Shown: one piece after another, positions 29,599 through 39,224 of the stretch
How positions within the stretch are numbered: position 1 is the stretch's first letter
Layout of the letters: the number at the start of each line of letters is the position of its first letter
Source: Microbacterium terricola
GTDB taxonomy: Bacteria > Actinomycetota > Actinomycetes > Actinomycetales > Microbacteriaceae
Direction of reading: 5' to 3'
Length of the DNA stretch: 64,000 nt
Assembly: GCF_027943945.1 (NCBI RefSeq)
Contig: NZ_AP027141.1
Span: 868,001 to 932,000, forward strand
The notes under the pieces: model-generated
What the model saw: only the letters and a program-made list of their open reading frames with translations
What the model was told of the DNA's origin: nothing
Database searches by the model: none
Position numbers and translations under genes: made by a program

Positions 29599-31580
29599 GC
29601 GGCTCGCAGGCATCCCGTCCCGTCGCGGCTCCCGCACGCGGCCCCGCGGGCCCCCGCGGCCCGATGGGCGGCATGGTTCCCCCCGGGGCCAAGGCGCAGA
29701 ACTTCGGCCCGAGCGCAAAGCGGCTGCTCGGCACGCTGCGCACCGACATGCCGCAGCTCATCACCGTGCTCGTGTTCGGCGTGCTGAGCGTCGCGCTCAG
29801 CGTGACGGGTCCGAAGATCCTCGGCGAGGGCACGAACATCGTGTTCGCCGGGTTCGTCTCGCTGCAGGTCCCCGAGGGCATGAGCAGGCAGGAGGTCATC
29901 GACGGCCTCATCGCGCAGGGCAACCAGCAGCAGGCCGACATGCTCTCCGCGATGGACTTCACGCCGGGTGCGGGCGTCGACTTCGCCCGGCTCAGCTGGA
30001 TCCTCGGGCTCGTGCTGGTGATCTACCTGCTCGCGAGCCTGTTCGGCTGGCTGCAGGCCCGCATCCTCAACGGCGTCGTGCAGCGTGCTATGAACCGGCT
30101 GCGCATCCAGGTGGAGGAGAAGATCCACCGCCTGCCGCTGTCCTACTTCGACAAGGTGCAGCGCGGTGAGCTGCTCAGCCGCGTCACCAACGACGTGGAC
30201 AACATCGGCCAGACCATGCAGCAGACCCTCTCGCAGGTGGTCATCTCGCTGCTGACCGTGATCGGCGTCCTGGTCATGATGTTCGTGATCTCACCGCTGC
30301 TGGCGATGATCGCGCTGGTCACGATCCCGCTCACGATCCTCATCACGGTCGTGGTCGCCAAGCGGTCGCAGAAGCTGTTCGTGGCCCAGTGGGCGGCGAC
30401 CGGCGTCCTCAACGCCCGTGTGGAGGAGACCTTCTCCGGTCACGCCGTCGTGAAGGTCTTCGGGCACCAGCGGGAGGTCGAGTCCGACTTCCGCGCCGAG
30501 AACGACGCGGTCTACCAGGCCAGCTTCGGCGCCCAGTTCATCTCCGGCATCATCATGCCGGCCATGATGTTCATCGGGAACCTGGTGTACGTCGCCATCG
30601 CCGTGGTCGGCGGCCTTCAGGTGGCGGGCGGGCTGATGTCGATCGGCGACGTGCAGGCCTTCATCCAGTACTCCCGTCAGTTCACGCAGCCGCTGAGCCA
30701 GCTCGGATCGATGGCCAATCTGCTCCAGTCGGGCATCGCCAGCGCCGAGCGCGTGTTCGAGCTGCTGGACGAGGAGGAGCAGACCCCCGATGCCGACGAC
30801 GCGCAGACCGCGCCGGCGGATGCGGGTCACCTCGAGTTCGACGACGTGTCGTTCCGCTACCTGCCGGACAAGCCGCTCATCGAGGGGCTCTCCCTGGAGG
30901 CCATGCCCGGCAGCACCATCGCGATCGTCGGTCCGACCGGCGCAGGCAAGACGACCCTCGTGAACCTCATCATGCGGTTCTACGACGTCGACTCCGGTCG
31001 CATCGCCCTGGACGGGGTCGACACCCGCGGGATGACGCGGGGCGACCTGCGCGCGCGCACCGGCATGGTGCTGCAGGACACCTGGCTGTTCGCCGGCACG
31101 ATCAGGGAGAACATCGCCTACGGCCGGCCGGGCGCGACGGAGGAGGAGCTCCTCGCCGCTGCCACCGCCGCCTATGTGGACCGGTTCGTCCACGCGCTGC
31201 CCGACGGATACGACACGATGCTCGACGACGAGGCCACCAACCTGAGCGTGGGGGAGCGGCAGCTCGTCACCATCGCGAGGGCGTTCCTGGCCGACCCGCG
31301 TCTCCTGATCCTCGACGAGGCGACCAGCTCGGTCGACACCCGCACCGAGCTGCTCATCCAGCGCGCCATGTCGCGGCTGCGGGAGGACCGCACCGCGTTC
31401 GTGATCGCGCACCGGCTCTCGACGATCCGCGACGCCGACCTCATCCTGGTGATGGAGAACGGCGCGATCGTCGAGCAGGGCGACCACGATGCGCTGCTCG
31501 CCGCGCGCGGAGCGTACTGGCGTCTCTACAACGCACAGTTCGAGGCGCCGGTCGAAGAGGAGTCCGAGCCCGTCCACTAG
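29595..31580 (+). CDS. ABC exporter half-transporter with intact catalytic ATPase site (subunit 2)
   Basis: 661 aa, starting with ATG 29595 that overlaps the upstream stop by 4 bp. A Pro/Gly-rich N-terminus (about 1-40) precedes the six-helix exporter domain, and an unusual insertion lies between helices 1 and 2 (about 90-125). The ATPase has Walker A PTGAGKTT (about 447), catalytic Glu in LLILDEATSSVD and switch His in VIAHRLSTI, but the signature is LSVGERQ instead of LSGGQ. With subunit 1 it would give one complete and one degenerate site. The exported substrate (drug, lipid or peptide) is unknown. Confidence 0.9.
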   Translation: MSGSQASRPVAAPARGPAGPRGPMGGMVPPGAKAQNFGPSAKRLLGTLRTDMPQLITVLVFGVLSVALSVTGPKILGEGTNIVFAGFVSLQVPEGMSRQEVIDGLIAQGNQQQADMLSAMDFTPGAGVDFARLSWILGLVLVIYLLASLFGWLQARILNGVVQRAMNRLRIQVEEKIHRLPLSYFDKVQRGELLSRVTNDVDNIGQTMQQTLSQVVISLLTVIGVLVMMFVISPLLAMIALVTIPLTILITVVVAKRSQKLFVAQWAATGVLNARVEETFSGHAVVKVFGHQREVESDFRAENDAVYQASFGAQFISGIIMPAMMFIGNLVYVAIAVVGGLQVAGGLMSIGDVQAFIQYSRQFTQPLSQLGSMANLLQSGIASAERVFELLDEEEQTPDADDAQTAPADAGHLEFDDVSFRYLPDKPLIEGLSLEAMPGSTIAIVGPTGAGKTTLVNLIMRFYDVDSGRIALDGVDTRGMTRGDLRARTGMVLQDTWLFAGTIRENIAYGRPGATEEELLAAATAAYVDRFVHALPDGYDTMLDDEATNLSVGERQLVTIARAFLADPRLLILDEATSSVDTRTELLIQRAMSRLREDRTAFVIAHRLSTIRDADLILVMENGAIVEQGDHDALLAARGAYWRLYNAQFEAPVEEESEPVH

Positions 31581-31583
31581 TAT
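31578..31583 (+). promoter_or_regulatory. -10 hexamer upstream of the PP2C phosphatase gene
   Basis: TAGTAT overlaps the stop of the ABC transporter gene and lies about 75 nt before the phosphatase start. Confidence 0.4.
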
Positions 31584-31657
31584 GTGAACACGCCGCAGGA
31601 TCCGCCCCGTGCGGTCCGCTCCCCCGACGCGGCAGCCGAATCATGGGAGGACAGGGC

Positions 31658-32440
31658 GTGCCCCAGGTGACCACCCAGTCCCGCACGGTCTCCACACACG
31701 GGACCACACTCACGCTGTCCTGGGCGGAGGCCACCCACACCGGGCGCCGCCGCGAGGTCAATCAGGACGCCGTTCTCGCCACCTACCCGCTCTTCGTCGT
31801 CGCCGACGGCATGGGCGGGCACATCGGCGGCGAGATCGCCAGCACCAGCACCGTCGAGCGGCTGCAGGCGGTGGTCGCCGCCGGCGCCGTCTCGCCGAAG
31901 ACCATCGAGAAGGCCCTCGCCAAGGCCGTCAAGGACATCGCCTCCCATCCGGAGGCGACCGACGACGGCACGGGGACGACGGTGACCGGCGTGTTCCTGG
32001 ACACCTCTGGCGACGAGGCGACCTGGGTCACGCTCAACATCGGCGACTCCCGCGTGTACCTCGTGCGCGACGGCGCGATCGTGCAGATCACGACCGACCA
32101 CTCCGTGGTGCAGGAGCTCATCGCCTCGGGCAAGCTCAGTCCGGAGGAGGCGGAGAACCACCCCTACGGCAACGTGATCACCCGCGCGGTCGGCCCGAGC
32201 GACGGCGTCACCCCGGACTACGTGCGGCTCGACGTGGTCGACGGCGACCGGTTCGTCGTCTGCTCGGACGGGCTCACCAAGGAGCTCACCGACTACGGCA
32301 TCCAGCACTTCCTCGCCGAGAACGCCGACCCCGCCGCCGCGGTCTCGGCGATGCTCGAGGCGGCGCTGGAGAACGGCGGCCGCGACAACATCACGATCAT
32401 CGTGCTGGACGTCGCCGGCTCCTCCCCGGCAGCCGACTGA
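31658..32440 (+). CDS. PP2C-type Ser/Thr protein phosphatase
   Basis: 260 aa soluble PPM phosphatase. Metal-binding motifs in order are REVNQDAV, VADGMGGHIGGE, NIGDSRVYLVRDG, TTDHSVVQE, VCSDGLTKELT and GGRDNITIIVL. There is no membrane segment, unlike mycobacterial PstP. GTG 31658 has GGGAGGACAGG upstream; ATG 31643 is an in-frame alternative. The gene ends 66 bp before the FtsK-like ATPase and may be cotranscribed. No Ser/Thr kinase or FHA partner is in the window. Confidence 0.9.
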   Translation: MPQVTTQSRTVSTHGTTLTLSWAEATHTGRRREVNQDAVLATYPLFVVADGMGGHIGGEIASTSTVERLQAVVAAGAVSPKTIEKALAKAVKDIASHPEATDDGTGTTVTGVFLDTSGDEATWVTLNIGDSRVYLVRDGAIVQITTDHSVVQELIASGKLSPEEAENHPYGNVITRAVGPSDGVTPDYVRLDVVDGDRFVVCSDGLTKELTDYGIQHFLAENADPAAAVSAMLEAALENGGRDNITIIVLDVAGSSPAAD

Positions 32441-32506
32441 CCGCACCCCTCCACCGACCGAGCGTCCGGCCGGCGCCGGCGCGCACGCCGATGATGGGGT
32501 GGGGGC

Positions 32507-35314
32507 ATGGCTCCCCGCTCCGCGCCGTCCGTGGCGTCCGCATCCGCGTTCGACGAGCTCGTCGACGGCGCGGAGCCGCTGAGTCTCCCGCCGCCGTGGA
32601 CCGCGCCCGCCCGGCCGCCGGTCCCGATCATCGCCGCCCTCGTCCCGATCGCCGGGGCCGTGGTGCTGTGGCTCGTGACCGGATGGATCGCGGCGCTCTG
32701 GCTGGCCGCCCTGGGGCCGCTGATCGCCGGCGCCACGGTGCTCGACGCGGCGCGCGCCCTGCGTCGGGAACGCGCCCGTGCCCTGGCCGACGCCGCCGCG
32801 GCGCGGCTGCGGGTCGGGGCGCAGGTCGATCGTCGGCAGGCGGCTGAGCGGGCCGACCTCTGGGCGCGCCACCGCGACGTCCTCGGATACGTGCGACGGG
32901 ACGACGAGGTGTGGCGCGCCGTCCCGGGCCGGGAGGGCGTGTGGGTCGTGGGGGCGGGAACCGTCGGCAGCACCGTGTCGGTCACAGGGGGCGGTCTCGA
33001 CGAGGAGTCGGAGCACTTGCGGCGCAGGGCGCGGCGGCTCGACCGCGCTCCGGTGCTCGTCCCCCTGTCCGCCGGGCTGGCCGTGCGCGGCGGCGGGGCG
33101 TTGGCTGCCGCCGTCGTCCGCGCGCTCGCCCTGCAGCTGTGCCTCGCCCTGCCCCCTGGAGCGGTGCGGGTGGTCGCGGGTCCCGCCGACGACGGTGCCT
33201 GGATGCGGATGCTGCCGCACCGCGAGATCGCCGCGCCCGTCCGTCTCGCGATCACGGGTCCGGGTGACGCCGCACCCGACGACGCCGACATCGTGCTCAT
33301 GCATCTCGCCCCCGGCGCACCCGTCCCGCCCCGCTGCGGTGCGCTGCTCACGGTGCTCTCGCCGGCGCGTGCCCTGCTCGACCACGACGGGAGCGCGCAC
33401 GAGATCAGCGTCGAGGCGGTCGGGCGCGACCAGGCCGAGGCGCTCGCGGGCGGCCTCGCTGCCCGCGCCGCGCGGATCGGGATCGGTCAGACCGCCGAGC
33501 CGCCGGTCGCGCTCGGGCCGCTGCTGCGCGACGCACCGCCCGCACGGCGGGGAGGGCTCCCCGCCGTCATCGGTGCGCGCGGCGGGGAGCCGGTCGTGGT
33601 CGACCTGGTCACGGACGGGCCGCACGCGGTGGTGGCGGGCGTGACCGGTGCCGGCAAGAGCGAGCTGCTCGTCACGTGGGTGCTCGCGCTCGCTGCGACC
33701 CACTCGACGGACGAGGTCGCCTTCCTCCTCGCCGACTTCAAGGGCGGCACCGCCTTCGATCCGCTGGCCGGGCTGCCGCATGTGGCCGGCGTCATCACCG
33801 ACCTCGACGGAACGGGCGCGCTGCGCGCGATCCAGAGCCTCCGGGCCGAGATCAGGCGGCGGGAGGCCGCGCTCGCGGCGGCCGGTGCGCGAGACGTGCT
33901 CGACCCGGCCGCCGGGCTCGGCCGGCTGGTGGTGGTCGTCGACGAATTCGCCGCGCTGCTCGGCGAGCGGCCGGAGCTGCACGCGCTGTTCGCGGACGTC
34001 GCCGCACGGGGGAGGGCGCTCGGCATCCACCTGATCCTCGGCACCCAGCGGATCACGGGAGTGGTGCGCGACGGTCTGCTCGCCAACTGTCCGCTGCGGA
34101 TCAGCCTGCGCGTCACCGACGCGACCGACAGCCGCGCGGTCATCGGCGGCGACGAGGCCGCGCGCCTGGACGGCGGCCAGGCCGGGCGTGGCGTCGCGCT
34201 GCTGCGGCGCGCCTCGGACGGAGCGCCGCAGCGCTTCCGCGTCGCGCTCTCGGCACCCTCCGACGTCGCCGCCGCCCGCACCGCGCGGCAGGGTGCGCCA
34301 CTCCGCCGGCCGTGGCTGCCTGCGCTTCCCGAGCAGCTGGCGCTGGCCGAGATCACCGCGCAGGTCCCGACCGGCGGGCTCGCGTTGGGGCTGGCCGATG
34401 AGCCGGAGCAGCAGCGCCAGCATCCTCTCGTGATCTCGGCTGCCGACCGCGGCGTGCTCGTGGTGGGCAGGGCCGGTGCGGGGAAGACGACGGCGCTGCA
34501 CACCCTGGCGGCGCAGGCGTCGTCCGTCGTGTGGGTGCCGCGGCACGGCGAGGGCGCATGGGATGCGGTCACGTCGCTCGTCGAGGCGCCCCGCGCCGGT
34601 GCCGTGATCGTGATCGACGATCTCGACGCGCTCGGCGGCGGCCTCCCGCTCGACTACGCCCACGAGCTGCACGACCGGATCGAGCGGCTCGTACGTCTGG
34701 CCGGCGACGCGGGCATGCTCGTCCTGGCGTCGGCGCAGCGACTCAACGGCGCGATCGCCCGGGTCGCCGACCTGCTGCCGAGGCGGCTGATCCTCGGGAC
34801 GGTGTCGCGGGTCGAGCACGTCTCGCTCGGCGGCGAACCTGAGCACTTCGCCGCACGCTGCCCGCCCGGGCGGGGCCGCTGGGACGGCACCGCCGTGCAG
34901 GTCGCCCGCACGGCCGAGCAGGCGGGTCCCCCGCGCACGCGCACTCCGGCGACGTGGCGTCCGCAGCATCCTCTCGCCGGCGTCGTGGTGCGCTCGCCCG
35001 CGGGGATCCGCGATGTGCTGGCCGACTGGGCATCCCACGGCACCCACGTCGTGGCTCCCGCGGAGTTCGGCGCCCACCTGCACGCCGACGACGCGCCGGT
35101 GGTGGTCGTCGGAGACGTGGACGACTGGCAGCGGCACTGGCGGCTGCTGACCGAGGTGCGCGCCGAGCACGAGCTCGTCATCGACGCCGGCTGCCTCGCC
35201 GACTACCGCATGCTCACCGGTGAGCGTGCACTGCCGCCGTACTGCGAGCCGGGGCGTGCGCGGGCGTGGCTGCACGTGCCGGGAGATTCCGCGGTGCGGG
35301 TGGCGCTCGAGTGA
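32507..35314 (+). CDS. FtsK/SpoIIIE-type ATPase with two ATPase modules (EccC-like)
   Basis: 935 aa. Two transmembrane helices near the N-terminus (about 40-80) are followed by a charged helical region ([21 protein letters not shown]) and then a first P-loop GVTGAGKSELL (about 379-389) with FLLADFKGG, VVVVDEFAALL (Walker B) and ILGTQRITG. A second P-loop GRAGAGKTT (about 653-661) has VIVIDDLDAL as Walker B. This is the membrane-anchored multi-ATPase plan of EccC/EssC of type VII secretion, with two modules rather than three. No WXG100, EccB, EccD or mycosin gene is nearby, so a role in secretion is only a hypothesis. It is not the DNA translocase FtsK: no gamma domain is seen. Confidence 0.8.
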   Translation: MAPRSAPSVASASAFDELVDGAEPLSLPPPWTAPARPPVPIIAALVPIAGAVVLWLVTGWIAALWLAALGPLIAGATVLDAARALRRERARALADAAAARLRVGAQVDRRQAAERADLWARHRDVLGYVRRDDEVWRAVPGREGVWVVGAGTVGSTVSVTGGGLDEESEHLRRRARRLDRAPVLVPLSAGLAVRGGGALAAAVVRALALQLCLALPPGAVRVVAGPADDGAWMRMLPHREIAAPVRLAITGPGDAAPDDADIVLMHLAPGAPVPPRCGALLTVLSPARALLDHDGSAHEISVEAVGRDQAEALAGGLAARAARIGIGQTAEPPVALGPLLRDAPPARRGGLPAVIGARGGEPVVVDLVTDGPHAVVAGVTGAGKSELLVTWVLALAATHSTDEVAFLLADFKGGTAFDPLAGLPHVAGVITDLDGTGALRAIQSLRAEIRRREAALAAAGARDVLDPAAGLGRLVVVVDEFAALLGERPELHALFADVAARGRALGIHLILGTQRITGVVRDGLLANCPLRISLRVTDATDSRAVIGGDEAARLDGGQAGRGVALLRRASDGAPQRFRVALSAPSDVAAARTARQGAPLRRPWLPALPEQLALAEITAQVPTGGLALGLADEPEQQRQHPLVISAADRGVLVVGRAGAGKTTALHTLAAQASSVVWVPRHGEGAWDAVTSLVEAPRAGAVIVIDDLDALGGGLPLDYAHELHDRIERLVRLAGDAGMLVLASAQRLNGAIARVADLLPRRLILGTVSRVEHVSLGGEPEHFAARCPPGRGRWDGTAVQVARTAEQAGPPRTRTPATWRPQHPLAGVVVRSPAGIRDVLADWASHGTHVVAPAEFGAHLHADDAPVVVVGDVDDWQRHWRLLTEVRAEHELVIDAGCLADYRMLTGERALPPYCEPGRARAWLHVPGDSAVRVALE

Positions 35315-35319
35315 CTGGC

Positions 35320-35348
35320 TTGACCGGCCCGTCCCGCGGTTCTACGGT
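35320..35348 (+). promoter_or_regulatory. Near-consensus sigma-70 promoter, leaderless (APC permease)
   Basis: TTGACC (35320-35325), a 17-nt spacer and TACGGT (35343-35348), then 6 nt to the ATG at 35355. It is the only promoter in the window where both elements are clear. Confidence 0.7.
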
Positions 35349-35354
35349 CGCGGT

Positions 35355-36920
35355 ATGGCAACGACGCCGATCATCCTCTCCCGACCCGACGGAAAGGGAC
35401 TGGCAGCCGGCACGCTGGGGCTGTGGGGCTCCACCGTCATCGGACTCGCCTCCACCGCGCCGGTCTACTCCCTCGTCGCGACCCTCGGGTTCGTCGTCCT
35501 CGCGGTCGGCGCCCAGGCGCCCATCGCCTTCGTCATCGCGTTCATCCCGATGCTCTTCATCGCCTTCGCGTACCGCGAGCTCAACAACGCCGTGCCCGAC
35601 TGCGGCACCACCTTCACGTGGGGCACCAAGGCCTTCGGACCGTGGGTGGGCTGGCTCGGCGGCTGGGGCGTCGCGGTGGCCGGAATGGTCGTGCTCGCCA
35701 ACCTCGCGCAGATCGCCGGCATCTACTTCTGGGCGCTCATCGACGGCATCGCGCGCACCCCCGAAGACGCGCTGCTCGCCGACAACGTGCCGCTCGTCAC
35801 GGCCACCGGCGTCGTGTTCATCGCCGCGATGACCTGGGTGAGCTGGCGCGGCGTGGAGATCGGCGAACGCATCCAGAACATCCTGCTCGGCATCCAGTAC
35901 CTCGCCCTCGCGATCTTCGTCGTGGCCGCGCTCTGGCACTTCTTCGCGGGGACGGCGCCGGATCCGACGCCGTTCGACTGGTCGTGGTTCAACCCGTTCG
36001 CCTTCACCGACTGGAGCGGCTTCATCGAGGCGATCCTGCTGGCGCTGTTCATCTACTGGGGATGGGACACCTGCCTCGCCCTGAACGAGGAGACGAAGGA
36101 TCCCACTCGCATCCCCGGCCGTGCAGCGCTGCTGACGACGATCATCCTGCTCTTCACCTACGTCTCGGTGACCGTCGCGGCGATGATGTACGCGGGGCTC
36201 GGCGAGACCGGGACCGGCCTCGGCAACGAGGCCAACGCCGACGACTTCTTCCTCGCCGTCAAGGACGGCCTGCTCGGTCCGCTCGGCTGGGTGCTGGTGG
36301 TCGCCGTGATGATCTCGGCGATCTCCTCGACGCAGACCACGATCCTGCCGACGGCACGGGGGACCCTCGCGATGGCGGCGTACCGGGCCCTTCCTGCGCG
36401 GTTCAAGACCGTGCACCCGCGGTATCGCACGCCGTCGTTCTCGACCCTCGTGATGGGGATCGTCGCCTCGGTCTACTACGTCGGGATGACGCTCATCAGC
36501 GACAACATCCTGCAGGACTCGATCCTGTCGCTGGGCCTCGCGATCGCGTTCTACTACGCGATCACCGGGTACGCGTGCGTCTGGTACTTCCGCCGCGACC
36601 TGTTCACGTCGGCGCGGGACTTCTTCTACAAGGGGCTGCTGCCGCTGCTCGGCGCGCTGATGCTCACGTACGCGTTCGTGCAGTCCGCGATCGACATGTA
36701 CGACGTCGACTACGGCTACACGGTGCTGCTCGGCATCGGCGGCACGTTCGTGCTCGGCATCGGCGCGCTGGCGCTCGGGGTCGTGCTCATGCTGATCTGG
36801 TTCCTGTTCCCGCGCTCGAAGCGGTTCTTCCGCGGGGAGAGCCTCAACCGCGAGACGCAGATCCTCGTCCCGGAGGATCCCGGCGAGTTCTACCGCTCGG
36901 TCGACGGCGGCCGCGCGTAA
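35355..36920 (+). CDS. APC-family amino acid permease
   Basis: 521 aa with about twelve transmembrane helices. The N-terminal [19 protein letters not shown] matches the broken first helix that carries substrate in the APC superfamily, and [24 protein letters not shown] is the conserved loop after helix 6. Probable import of an amino acid or amine; specificity cannot be read. The ATG at 35355 is set by the leaderless promoter; the frame extending back to 35220 overlaps the FtsK-like gene. It converges on alanine dehydrogenase. Confidence 0.88.
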   Translation: MATTPIILSRPDGKGLAAGTLGLWGSTVIGLASTAPVYSLVATLGFVVLAVGAQAPIAFVIAFIPMLFIAFAYRELNNAVPDCGTTFTWGTKAFGPWVGWLGGWGVAVAGMVVLANLAQIAGIYFWALIDGIARTPEDALLADNVPLVTATGVVFIAAMTWVSWRGVEIGERIQNILLGIQYLALAIFVVAALWHFFAGTAPDPTPFDWSWFNPFAFTDWSGFIEAILLALFIYWGWDTCLALNEETKDPTRIPGRAALLTTIILLFTYVSVTVAAMMYAGLGETGTGLGNEANADDFFLAVKDGLLGPLGWVLVVAVMISAISSTQTTILPTARGTLAMAAYRALPARFKTVHPRYRTPSFSTLVMGIVASVYYVGMTLISDNILQDSILSLGLAIAFYYAITGYACVWYFRRDLFTSARDFFYKGLLPLLGALMLTYAFVQSAIDMYDVDYGYTVLLGIGGTFVLGIGALALGVVLMLIWFLFPRSKRFFRGESLNRETQILVPEDPGEFYRSVDGGRA

Positions 36921-36965
36921 CGCGGACCGTCGGGAGCCCCCGGGCTCGTCGTCTTCTCCCGCTCA

Positions 36966-37005
36966 CCTGTCGCGATCTGCGGGGTTCGGTGCAGATTGCG
37001 ACAGG
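36966..37005. terminator. Stem-loop between convergent permease and ald genes
   Basis: CCTGTCGCGATCTGC (36966-36980) pairs with GCAGATTGCGACAGG (36991-37005) over 15 bp, with one G-U wobble and a 10-nt loop. It lies 45 bp after the permease stop and 15 bp after the end of ald, so it could serve both strands. No T-tract on either side. Confidence 0.6.
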
Positions 37006-37019
37006 CGAACGAAGCGGGC

Positions 37020-38135
37020 TCAGGCCAGGGCGGCGTCGAGCGGCGCGAGCGGGATGCCGTGCGCCGCCGCCACGCCGGCGTTCACCACCGCGCCGCCCAC
37101 GGTGTTGAGACCTGCCGCGAGCGCGGGATCGGCCCGCAGCGCGCCCGCCCACCCGTGCCGGACGATCTGGCGGATGTAGGGGAGCGTCGCGTTCGTGAGG
37201 GCCGAGGTCGAGGTGTTCGGCACCGCGCCCGGCATGTTCGCGACGCAGTAGAAGACGCTGCCGTGCACCGGGAACGTCGGGTCCGCGTGGGTCGTCGGGC
37301 GGGTGTCCTCGAAGCAGCCGCCCTGATCGACCGCGATGTCGACGAGCACCGAGCCCGGCCGCATCCTGGCGACCATGTCGTTCGTGACGAGCTTGGGCGC
37401 CTTCGCACCGGGAATGAGCACCGACCCCACGACGAGGTCGGAGTCGACGACCGCGCGGTCGAGGTCGAGGGGGTTGGAGGCAGCCGTCTTGATGCGCCCC
37501 TGGAAGTGGTCGTCGAGGAACCGGAGGCGCTGGATGTTGGTGTCGAAGATGGTGACGTCCGATCCGAGACCGGCCGCGATCATCGCGGCGTTGGCCCCGG
37601 CGACACCGCCGCCGATCACCGTGACCCGTGCGGGCCGGGTACCAGGCACGCCCGACATGAGCAGGCCGAGCCCGCCGGCCGAGCGCATCAGCGTCGCCGC
37701 TCCCACCGTGGGTGCGAGGCGTCCGGCGACCTCGCTCATCGGCGCGAGCAGCGGCAGACCGCCGCCGGCGAGCTGCACGGTCTCGTACGCGATCGCGGTG
37801 ACGCCGTCGGCGATGAGGCGGTCGGTGAGCGGGCGGTCGGCGGCCAGGTGCAGGTAGGTGAACAGCACGAGGTCGGAGCGGAAGTGCACGTACTCGCTCT
37901 CGATGGGCTCCTTGACCTTCAGCAGCAGCTCCGCTCGAGCCCACACCTCGGCGGCATCGTCGAGCAGGGTCCCTCCGGCAGCGGCGTACTCGTCGTCGGG
38001 CATCGAGGAGCCGGTACCCGCCCCGCGCTGCACGAACACCTCGTGCCCCGCGGCGACCAGGTCGTGCACGCCGGCAGGCGTGAGGGCGACGCGGTACTCG
38101 TTGTTCTTGATCTCGGTGGGGACGCTGATCCTCAT
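37020..38135 (-). CDS. ald: Alanine dehydrogenase
   Basis: 371 aa, normal length. It interconverts L-alanine and pyruvate plus ammonia with NAD. The N-terminal [20 protein letters not shown] and the catalytic-loop Lys in LLLKVKEP match the family. The Rossmann loop is [12 protein letters not shown] (about 174-185), and [18 protein letters not shown] is the Ala-DH/PNT signature. A clear AAAGGAG precedes the ATG. The gene is 44 bp downstream of the asparaginase gene on the same strand, and the two are probably cotranscribed. Confidence 0.95.
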   Translation of the reverse strand: MRISVPTEIKNNEYRVALTPAGVHDLVAAGHEVFVQRGAGTGSSMPDDEYAAAGGTLLDDAAEVWARAELLLKVKEPIESEYVHFRSDLVLFTYLHLAADRPLTDRLIADGVTAIAYETVQLAGGGLPLLAPMSEVAGRLAPTVGAATLMRSAGGLGLLMSGVPGTRPARVTVIGGGVAGANAAMIAAGLGSDVTIFDTNIQRLRFLDDHFQGRIKTAASNPLDLDRAVVDSDLVVGSVLIPGAKAPKLVTNDMVARMRPGSVLVDIAVDQGGCFEDTRPTTHADPTFPVHGSVFYCVANMPGAVPNTSTSALTNATLPYIRQIVRHGWAGALRADPALAAGLNTVGGAVVNAGVAAAHGIPLAPLDAALA

Positions 38136-38179
38136 CGATCGCTCCTTTCCGCCCCTCGTGAGGGCGCTTGTGTACCCGT

Positions 38180-39169
38180 TCAGAACGCGGGGCGGATCGC
38201 CCCGACATCGTGACCGCCGCCGGTGACCGACAGCGGAAGACTCTGCACAGCCGCGGCGACGTCGGCGGGGGCGAGTGCGCCGGCCTGCTCGAGCAGGCGC
38301 AGTGCGACGACGGTGCGTGCCCGCATCCCGCCGTCGAGGATCTTGAGTGCGACGGTCGTGCCGTTCGGGGCGACCATGATCTGCACGCCCTCGGCGCCGC
38401 CCTTGGCGAAGACGCCGAGGCGCTCGATGACGACGGTGTCGTCGCGGCCGGGGCCGTCCACGGTCCAGGGGTTCTCACGGACTGCGCGCACGAGGACGCC
38501 GGCGCTGCGGTGCAGCGCGAACGGCGAGCGCTCCGACGACGTGCCGATCCGCTGGATCGCCTTCGCGAGGCCGGCCAGGCTCATCGCGTACACGGGCGCA
38601 CCGCATCCGTCGATCGCCGGCTGGCCGGTCTTCTCGCCGATGAGCCGCTCGATGACCTCACGGATGTGCGCCTGGAGCGGGTGGGCGGAATCGAGGTAGC
38701 CCGTGGTGTCCCAGCCGGAGGCGACGCAGGCGGCGAGCATGGCGGCGTGCTTGCCGGAGCAGTTCATCCGGATGCGCTGCGGCTCGTCGCCGGCGCGCAC
38801 CATCGCGTCGCGGGATGCGGTATCGCCCGGCCAGGCCGGCGGGCACGCCAGCGCGCTCTCGTCGAGTCCCGCGGAGTCGAGGATGTCGCGTACCACTGCG
38901 ACGTGGCGGTCGGTGCCGGCGTGGCTGCCCGTCGCGAGACCCAGCCGCTCGCCCTCCAGGGCGGCGCCGGCGGTCACACAGGCGAGCGCCTGGACGGGCT
39001 TGAGGCTCGAGCGGGGGAGCACCGGCGAGAGCACGTCGCCCAGCTGCGCGACCGCGATGCCCTCAGGGTCGAGCACGATCGCGGAGCCGACGTGGCGGGA
39101 CTCGATGAAGCCGCTGCGTTCGACGACGGCGAGCTCGACGGCGTCGGCGGCGGCGAAGGTCTGCGACAC
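38180..39169 (-). CDS. L-asparaginase, AnsA/thermolabile (Rhizobium etli) type
   Basis: 329 aa. It matches the PF06089 asparaginase II family, unrelated to the E. coli enzymes: [18 protein letters not shown] at the N-terminus, the active-site [10 protein letters not shown] (Ser-Lys pair), [24 protein letters not shown] and [16 protein letters not shown]. It releases ammonia and aspartate from asparagine. GTG 39169 is supported by TAGGCT ending 6 nt upstream. Coupling to alanine dehydrogenase suggests amino acid nitrogen handling. Confidence 0.88.
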   Translation of the reverse strand: MSQTFAAADAVELAVVERSGFIESRHVGSAIVLDPEGIAVAQLGDVLSPVLPRSSLKPVQALACVTAGAALEGERLGLATGSHAGTDRHVAVVRDILDSAGLDESALACPPAWPGDTASRDAMVRAGDEPQRIRMNCSGKHAAMLAACVASGWDTTGYLDSAHPLQAHIREVIERLIGEKTGQPAIDGCGAPVYAMSLAGLAKAIQRIGTSSERSPFALHRSAGVLVRAVRENPWTVDGPGRDDTVVIERLGVFAKGGAEGVQIMVAPNGTTVALKILDGGMRARTVVALRLLEQAGALAPADVAAAVQSLPLSVTGGGHDVGAIRPAF

Positions 39170-39175
39170 GGACCC

Positions 39176-39181
39176 AGCCTA
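39176..39181 (-). promoter_or_regulatory. -10 hexamer of a leaderless promoter (asparaginase-ald)
   Basis: Reverse-strand TAGGCT, 6 nt before the GTG at 39169. The divergent osmC gene has a weaker CACACT at 39213-39218, also 6 nt from its ATG, so both promoters fit in 55 bp. Confidence 0.55.
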
Positions 39182-39224
39182 TCGCCGGGGGTGCGCCGTT
39201 CATGCGTCATGCCACACTGGTCGG

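Noticed and set aside
31577..35275. 1232-codon open frame on the minus strand opposite the phosphatase and FtsK-like genes
   Set aside because: Antisense shadow rich in Arg, Gly, Asp and His; the sense frame has complete family motifs.
31658..35314. Complete type VII secretion locus
   Set aside because: Only an EccC-like ATPase is present; EccB, EccD, EccE, mycosin and WXG100 genes are all absent from the window.
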